A stretch of DNA of 64,000 nucleotides, from positions 65,497,001 to 65,561,000 of the forward strand of contig NC_088918.1 of NCBI RefSeq assembly GCF_963576675.1. Direction: 5' to 3'. A program made the position numbers and the translations under genes. The number at the start of each line of letters is the position of its first letter. Position 1 is the stretch's first letter. The notes under the pieces are model-generated. The model had not been told where the DNA came from, did no database searches, and saw only the letters and a list, made by a program, of their open reading frames with translations. The stretch is from Euphorbia lathyris (lineage: Eukaryota > Streptophyta > Magnoliopsida > Malpighiales > Euphorbiaceae). Below, piece by piece: positions 58,325-64,000 of the stretch.

Positions 58325-58600
58325 AGCTTCTGATGTTCACTGTTATCTTCTTCTCCTTCTTCTTCCTGCCTAAGCAGTTGCTGTTTTGGATATTTTGTTA
58401 GAGTGGAGTGTGTTAAGATTTTGTTAGGCATTGTGAGGTTGTTGATATGGTCCCACTTATCATCGTCTCTGTACAAGTTTTGTGATCACCATTCCTCAAA
58501 ATTCCAAGTGCCATATTGCTTGGGTCAGCTAGCTACTTTCAGTTCTCAATATTGGGCCTTTTCTTTAACAGAAAGTTTAGGCCCAGATTGTACCTGATTA
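58325..58600 (-). promoter_or_regulatory. FBPase 5' UTR and proximal promoter
   Basis: On the minus strand an I-box GATAAG lies at 58456-58461, about 135 bases before the ATG; I-boxes are common in light-regulated photosynthesis genes. The leader has GAAGAAGAAGGAGAAGAAG near 58345-58365. No clear TATA box is seen, so the start site is unknown. Confidence 0.4.
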
Positions 58601-59051
58601 TGTTCTTTCCTATATTCTTGTCAAAAAAGAAATTTTATATGTATAAAGTCCATTTTTGGGAAATTGCAAATGTGCCCTAATGTAAGAAATTGTAAAATTT
58701 TGTTCTCAACGTTTGACTGCTTAGAGTGCAAAAACATAAAGTAATCTTAGTTCATATGGACTGGGCTTAAAATGACAATGTTTTGGCTTAGCTAGGCAAA
58801 AATAAGTAAATAAATAAGATGTACAATTCTATATGTTAAGACTGCAATCAGCATCTCATAAATGAATATGGAAGGTTGGGTAGGGATGGTTTCCAGCAGC
58901 TTGGAGTGCGTCAGTAATCTCCTACCCTTTGTCTCGACCACATGGACCTAGGTAAGAGTCCGGTTCAGTTACGTTACATGGATTTAAAATTGTTACATGT
59001 ATTATCATTTAGACTTCCAAAAGTTACTCGTTGGTAACTTTTGTTAACACA
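58601..59051. other. Intergenic DNA upstream of FBPase
   Basis: No gene, RNA or repeat recognised. The right end (TTGTTAACACA) is the target flank of the LINE poly-A tail. Confidence 0.5.
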
Positions 59052-59099
59052 TTTTTTTTTTTTTTGAAACCAAAAGAATTGCTTATTGATTAAAGGAGA

Positions 59100-59710
59100 A
59101 AGAATCATAAAGAATAGGAGGTGGGACAGACCCCTCGGAATCAACAGCTCTAGCAAGCGCATGTGTTGTTTGATTCGCTGATTGATGGACAAAATCGGAT
59201 AAAGCAATTAAGCAAATCCGTTACAAGTAGACGACAATCTGATAAAATCATTCCAAACATCGAAGTTGATGGTTCATCATTGTATAAAGCCTTTACGAAC
59301 ACTTGAGAATCCGTTTCGAGGAGGATGTTACTATGGCTTGTCCGTTTTAGCCAGCTTAATGCTTCACGAATGCCCATGCTCTCCACCAGTAAGGGATCCA
59401 GGGGGCACTGTAAGTAATCTGCTCGAGCAGCAATCAGCTGACCTGATGAATCCCGAAGAACAGCGCCAAAACCAGCCTTCTGCGATTGCAGAAAAGTGGC
59501 GCCGTCAACATTACATTTGAGCCAATTCGCTGGCGGAGGAGCCCAGACTACAGGCAATTCAGTAGCGCCTCCGTCTTGTGGCGGCCTATTTGTGCGAGCC
59601 TGTTTCCAACTTGACATAAACGTTGTGGCTGAGGCGAACACAATACTAGCTGGGAACTGGCTTTGTTTCCATACGAACTCATTCCTGTTTTGCCAAATCT
59701 GCTAGCACAT
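59100..59710 (-). pseudogene. LINE RNase H domain (RVT_3 type)
   Basis: LKCNVDGATF, GFGAVLRDSSGQLIAARADY and LLETDSQVFVKAL are the strand motifs with catalytic Asp residues. Near 59,205 the frame shifts; the expected end (HQSANQTTHALARAV) lies in the next frame. The domain stop is followed by about 40 bases and the poly-A tail. Confidence 0.7.
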
Positions 59711-60840
59711 TACCGCTGTTTGACTCTGCACATCTTTGTGAAGTTGTCGCAGCACAGCCCAAAATTCTCCAAAGGACCTCACGCTAGTGTCGGGTGATCC
59801 AACTGCCGAGAAAGACCATGTCGCCCAAGCTGTGGTGCAACGAACCAAAGCATGCAAAGTATCTTCGACTTCCAAAGAGCAAATCGGGCATTGTGTCGAG
59901 ACTGGAACATGGCGATTGTGAAGTAAATTACACCAATGGTACCTGAACTTTATCCTAATTCACACTTTGGTACCTAGATTACATTTTGTCTCAAAAATAT
60001 ACCCGAAGTAACGATGACCGGATAATTAAGTATATTTTACCGGTTAATGGTCGGTCAATGCGATTTTGACGAGTAAATTACACTGATGGTACCTGAACTT
60101 TATCCGAATTCACATTTTGGTACCTAGATTTCATTTTGTCCAAAAAATACACTTCAAGTAAAGATGACTCAATATTTTAGTATATTTGACCGATCAGTGA
60201 TTGATCAACCCGAGTTTGACCATTTAAAATTAAAAATTAAGATCAATCATACACTCAATTAACATAAAATTATAATACTGTCATTTAGTTCATAAATGAC
60301 AATATTATAATTTTATGTTAATTGAGTTTATGGTGAGTCCCAATGTTTAGTTCATGTTACCCGGTCACTAATTGATCAAATGAACTAAACCTTTCAGTCA
60401 CCTTTACTTGTGTTATATTTTTAGGATAAAATAAAATCCAGGTACCGAAGTGTAAATTATGGTAAAGTTCGGGTACCATTAATGTAATTAACTCATGAAA
60501 CTCGTGTTGACCGGTCATAACCGGTAAAAATATACTAAATTGTCCGGTCATCGTTACTTCAGGTATATTTTTGGGACAAAATGTAATCTAGGTACCAAAG
60601 TGTAAACTATGTAAAGTTCAGGTACCATTGGTGTAGTTTACCCAAGCGATTGTGCAATACAGAGAGGGTTGGGAGTAAATTTGAGAGGGCTCGCCATAAG
60701 AGATCTTTGGCTTTCGGAGGGACTGATAGGTTCCATACCAAATTCCAGAGTGTAGAATCTGATACAACAGTAGCATATTGAGTTTCTCGCTGTTTGTTGT
60801 ATGCTCCTCTTACTGTAAATCTCCCTTTGTGGTCCCCTTG
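59711..60840 (-). pseudogene. LINE zinc-binding (zf-RVT) domain, split by MITE
   Basis: Upstream half AKDLLWRALSNLLPTLSVLH ends at 60,646 and the downstream half continues at 59,920 with HVPVSTQCPICSLEVEDTLH (Cys/His pattern). The MITE plus its 9-bp duplication interrupts between them. Confidence 0.65.
59921..60645. mobile_element. Mutator-like foldback MITE with 9-bp target duplication
   Basis: 725 bp with terminal inverted repeats of about 170 bp (AAGTAAATTACACCAATGGT on the left; the complement of CACCATTGGTGTAGTTTACC-like sequence on the right). Flanks are the perfect 9-mer GCGATTGTG (59912-59920 and 60646-60654), the size typical of Mutator-type transposition. A second, inner copy of the repeat unit begins near 60,070 on the left with its inverted partner at 60,390-60,485, and the centre is a perfect AT-rich palindrome, so the whole element can fold. 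Non-coding. Confidence 0.88.
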
Positions 60841-60983
60841 TCATTGCCAACCATCCTTACTCCCTTGCCTTCGACACAGAACCTGCAAAATAAGAGCATG
60901 TCTCTAGCATAAAACAAAGATTGAAGCTTGTCAACCCGCCATCCTCCGCCACCTTCATCCTTCAGTTCCGCTACTGTCAGTTC

Positions 60984-62416
60984 CTAATTTTCTGCTACAG
61001 GGACGCTGGTAACATGTGAATTTGTGATATCCGGAAGCCAAGGGTCAAAAAAGGCACGAGTAGCGTTACCATCACCAACAACCCGCTTAGCGCCACTACG
61101 AACCAGTTCCTGAGCTGCCATGATACTGCGCCATAAAAAGCTCGGGTTCTGACCCATTTCCGCACTAAGAAAGTCTGATCTTGGGAAGTATCGACTCTTG
61201 TATACTCGAGCAACAAGGGATTCCGGAGCCGTTAGAAGGCGCCATCCTTGTTTAGCGAGTAAAGCCAGGTTAAAATCGTGGAGCTTACGAAACCCCATTC
61301 CACCCATGGACTTGGGAAGATAGAGTTTGTCCCAGGCTTTCCAACACACTCCTCCTTTATCGGCAGCACCCCATCAAAATGCATTCATAAGGCGTTCCAG
61401 TGTCGTACAAGTAGCTTCCAGGAGTAAAAACAGGGTCATTGCTTATGACGGGATAGCTTGTACCATAGACTTCAGAAGATCTCCTTACCCGCTCAGGATA
61501 ACAGTTTAGACTTCCAATTATTAATTCTGTTTCTGACCTTATCCTCGACATAATGGAAGACTTCTATTTTTTTCCTGCCGATTAAAGATGGGAGTCCCAG
61601 ATACTTCCCAGGGACAGCTAGAGGGGAAATATCCAATACAGTACACAATTGATTCCTAGTGGTATCTGAACAATTGCTACTAAATTCAATGGAGGATTTA
61701 GTAAAATTAACCTTCTGACCGGGGGCGACTTCGTATTGTTGCAGGCATTGCTTGATTACCTCTCCCTCTTCTTTGGTGGCACGAAAGAACATATAACTGT
61801 CATTTGTGAAAAACAGATGAGAAATGAGAGGTGCATGACATGCTACCTTACATCCGTGTATAAGGCCTTTGTTTTCCATGTGTGTCAGTAAGGCAGAGAG
61901 GCCCTCTGCGCAAATAAAAAATAGATATGGTGAAATAGGGTCACCCTGTCGTAACCCACGTTGTGGAAGAATAGGCCCTACTATATGCCCGTCATTTACA
62001 ATATGATATTTTTCCTTGCTCACACACTGTATAATCGGATCAATCCATTGCCTGCAGAAACCCAATTTCTCCATCATTTGCTCAAGGAACTTCCATTCCA
62101 CACGGTCGTATGCCTTTGCCATATCCATTTTGAGAGTCGCATACACTGTTTTCCCCTGAGTCTTCCTCTTGAGATAGTGGTTTAGCTCGAAAGCTGGCAT
62201 GACATTGTCTGAAATAAACCGACCAGGAATAAAGGCACTTTGCGCAGTAGAGATAATACCTGGCAGAACTAGTTTCAGCCTGTTTGCCAGCGTTTTTAAG
62301 ATAATTTTATAAATGATGTTACACAGAGCAATCGGCCTGAGGTCAGCAGCTGAACTAGGAATAGATTTCTTGGGAATTAGCACAAGGGTCGTGTCATTTA
62401 TATCGTCTAGAATCAT
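60984..62416 (-). pseudogene. LINE ORF2 reverse transcriptase
   Basis: RT motifs are clear: SAFIPGRFISDNVMPAFEL, DMAKAYDRVEW, QRGLRQGDPISPYLFF. The catalytic FADD is FTND here, losing the first active-site Asp. The thumb and downstream region (KSMGGMGFRKLHDFNLALLA) lies in other frames after a frameshift near 61,500. Non-functional. Confidence 0.75.
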
Positions 62417-62962
62417 CCCAGAATTCAGCCAACTAAGACAAGAGTGAGTTACCTGGGAGCCTACAATGTTCTAATACTTATGGTAGAAGAAAGGACTAAA
62501 GTCTCCAGGTCATGGGCTTTTATTAGGGTGCATTGCAAACAGTGCACGCTTTATCTCCCAAGCCTCAAATGGTTGAATAAGAGCCTCATTCTGACTAGCA
62601 CTCACTTTCGCAGACACATGTTGAAGAATAGCTTCAGCTCTACAGCCTTGGGATTGAAAAATCGAAGAGAAGTAGTCAGATAGTAGAGAATCCAAACCTG
62701 AAGACCAATCCTTCCAGTTACCATCGGTATCCCGTAATTGAGTGAGCTTATTCTTCTTTTTGCGACTTGAAGCGGCTTTGTGGAAATAGCTTGAGTTCAT
62801 ATCGCCTGCTTCCAACTAGAGTTGCTTCGATCTCTACTTCCAGTATGCCTCATTTTAGGCCAGTAAATTATTAAGGCGCTCCCTAGCTTGAGCAAACAGT
62901 TCCTATGATGCTATATCAGTCCACTTTTTCAACCGTGCGATTTCTGTTCGACAAGCCGCGAT

Positions 62963-63843
62963 CTATCCTTTAAATTTCATTATCAGTTCTTCGCCCCATT
63001 TAAATAGCAACTTCCCACATGCCTGTATCCGATCCTGTACGATCATTCCCGAAGCCATATTCCACCCTCTCTGAACCACCTCTTTACAATCTACTTCACG
63101 GCCCCATGAGTTCTCAAAACGAAACTTCTTCACCCAAAATAACCGTGGCTGAGTGAGCTGCAAAAAGAGTGCCGAGTGATCGGATGTCGGGGCATCCTCA
63201 TTAAGAACAACGGCTGATTGGTACATATTATGCCACGGTATAGTTGCTACAGCTCTGTCGAGCTTCTCTTTGATACAGTGTTGTGATCCTCTACATCTTT
63301 CCCAGGTGAATTCGTACCCTGACGTCTTTACTTCAGGCAATCCACAAGAGGTTAGTGTATCAGTAAAGCCTTGAAGCATTGAAGACGGATGTCGATTACC
63401 TCCTCTTTTCTCAGTATGCTTAGCGAGATCGTTAAAATCCCTAATAAAGATCCAAAGGAGATTAGACAAGCCAGATAAGTACCTTAACAGTTGTCAGGAC
63501 TCCTGTCGACCATGTCTTTTTGGATAGCCATAGAAGTCGGTTAGACACCAGTGAACAACACCCCGCATCGTAACACGAACATCAATATAATTGTGAGATG
63601 AATGAAGGAGTTGGACTGTATCTTTAGTATGCCAGAGTAATGCAAGACCACCTCCACAATTTATAGGCTGAATATAAAACAAACCAACGTAACCCAATTT
63701 CCTTCTTATTAAACTTTAGAGCGACAACATTTTACTTCCATTAAAAAAAACAAAATCGGCATTAAATTTTGCTACCAAATTCAGCAGCATACGAACTGAT
63801 CGAGGGTTGCTAATGCCCCGACAGTTCCAACTTAAAGTACTCA
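62963..63843 (-). pseudogene. LINE ORF2 endonuclease domain
   Basis: An apurinic-endonuclease-like (EEP) domain in two frames, broken near 63,480 and 63,720. Motifs: LSWNCRG at the start, a decayed IRDFND where GDFNE is usual, and TSDHSALF with the catalytic Asp-His. It would nick target DNA in an active element. Confidence 0.7.
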
Positions 63844-64000
63844 TTCTAAGTGGCGAGCCTGGAATCTAGGTCCCATCTCTGCATCGTTTTTTGGCTCATG
63901 TACTGCCTTTTCTACAAACGTCAAAGTAGCCTGGTTTTGTGTTGCCAAATTCTGGACTCCTGTAACACCATCTGAACTATGACGACGTCTTTTAGCCTCA

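Larger units (their letters stand above)
59052..64000 (-). mobile_element. Plant L1-like LINE, decayed, 5' end outside window
   Basis: Minus-strand order: end of ORF1 (63,844-64,000), ORF2 endonuclease, RT, zinc-binding RVT domain, RNase H, and a poly-A tail (14 T at 59052-59065 on the plus strand). Many stops and frameshifts. ORF2 starts at ATG 63,843 (MSTLSWNCRGISNPRSVRML). A Mutator-like MITE interrupts at 59,921-60,645. Target duplication cannot be checked because the 5' end lies beyond 64,000. Confidence 0.85.

Noticed and set aside
1..64000. CRISPR arrays, bacterial operons, rRNA
   Set aside because: None present; this is plant nuclear DNA.

Overview
The window is nuclear DNA of a eudicot plant. 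Three things show this: a plastid fructose-1,6-bisphosphatase gene with introns and a transit peptide, a nuclear gene for a mitochondrial group II intron maturase, and a background of plant-type Ty3/gypsy (Tat lineage), LINE, MITE and endogenous caulimovirid sequence. I cannot name the species. Only about 5 kb (52.0-58.6 kb) is host genic; nearly all the rest is repeats nested in repeats.

Layout: (1) 1-4.59 kb is AT-rich and gene-poor, with a foldback at the left edge, a decayed minus-strand LTR element cut by a hAT-like MITE, and a tRNA-derived SINE-like head. (2) 4.59-23.94 kb holds two closely related Tat elements. E2 (plus strand) was entered in its own 5' LTR by E1 (minus strand), which leaves a palindrome with arms of about 9.5 kb. 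Each element has one gag-pol frame and, on the opposite strand downstream of pol, a four-exon antisense gene (aORF). (3) 23.94-25.97 kb holds another hAT-like MITE with a (TA)n tract and a degenerate LINE 5' part. (4) 25.97-51.72 kb is an endogenous caulimovirid cluster: a tandem unit of about 8.32 kb plus a repeated end, then an inverted-repeat block. A third Tat element, E3 (30,560-40,461, perfect 5-bp duplication CTATG), sits in the viral pol gene. (5) 51.72-58.6 kb contains the maturase gene (plus), an unidentified coding-like spliced stretch, and the convergent plastid FBPase gene (minus). (6) 59.05-64.0 kb is a decayed minus-strand LINE, split in its zinc-binding domain by a Mutator-like foldback MITE with a 9-bp target duplication.

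How the parts relate: all three gag-pol frames carry stops, and most of these are C-to-T or G-to-A changes, as expected for methylated silenced copies. The antisense aORF nevertheless reads intact through four conserved exons in E1 and E3. The viral genes are also broken (stops, a frameshifted protease, a frameshift in the last gene), but several viral reading frames remain open. The rightmost viral piece ends in its intergenic promoter region, pointing rightward about 0.8 kb before the maturase start codon. The two host genes serve organelles: the maturase should splice mitochondrial group II introns, and the FBPase is the thioredoxin-regulated Calvin-cycle enzyme with its three regulatory cysteines.
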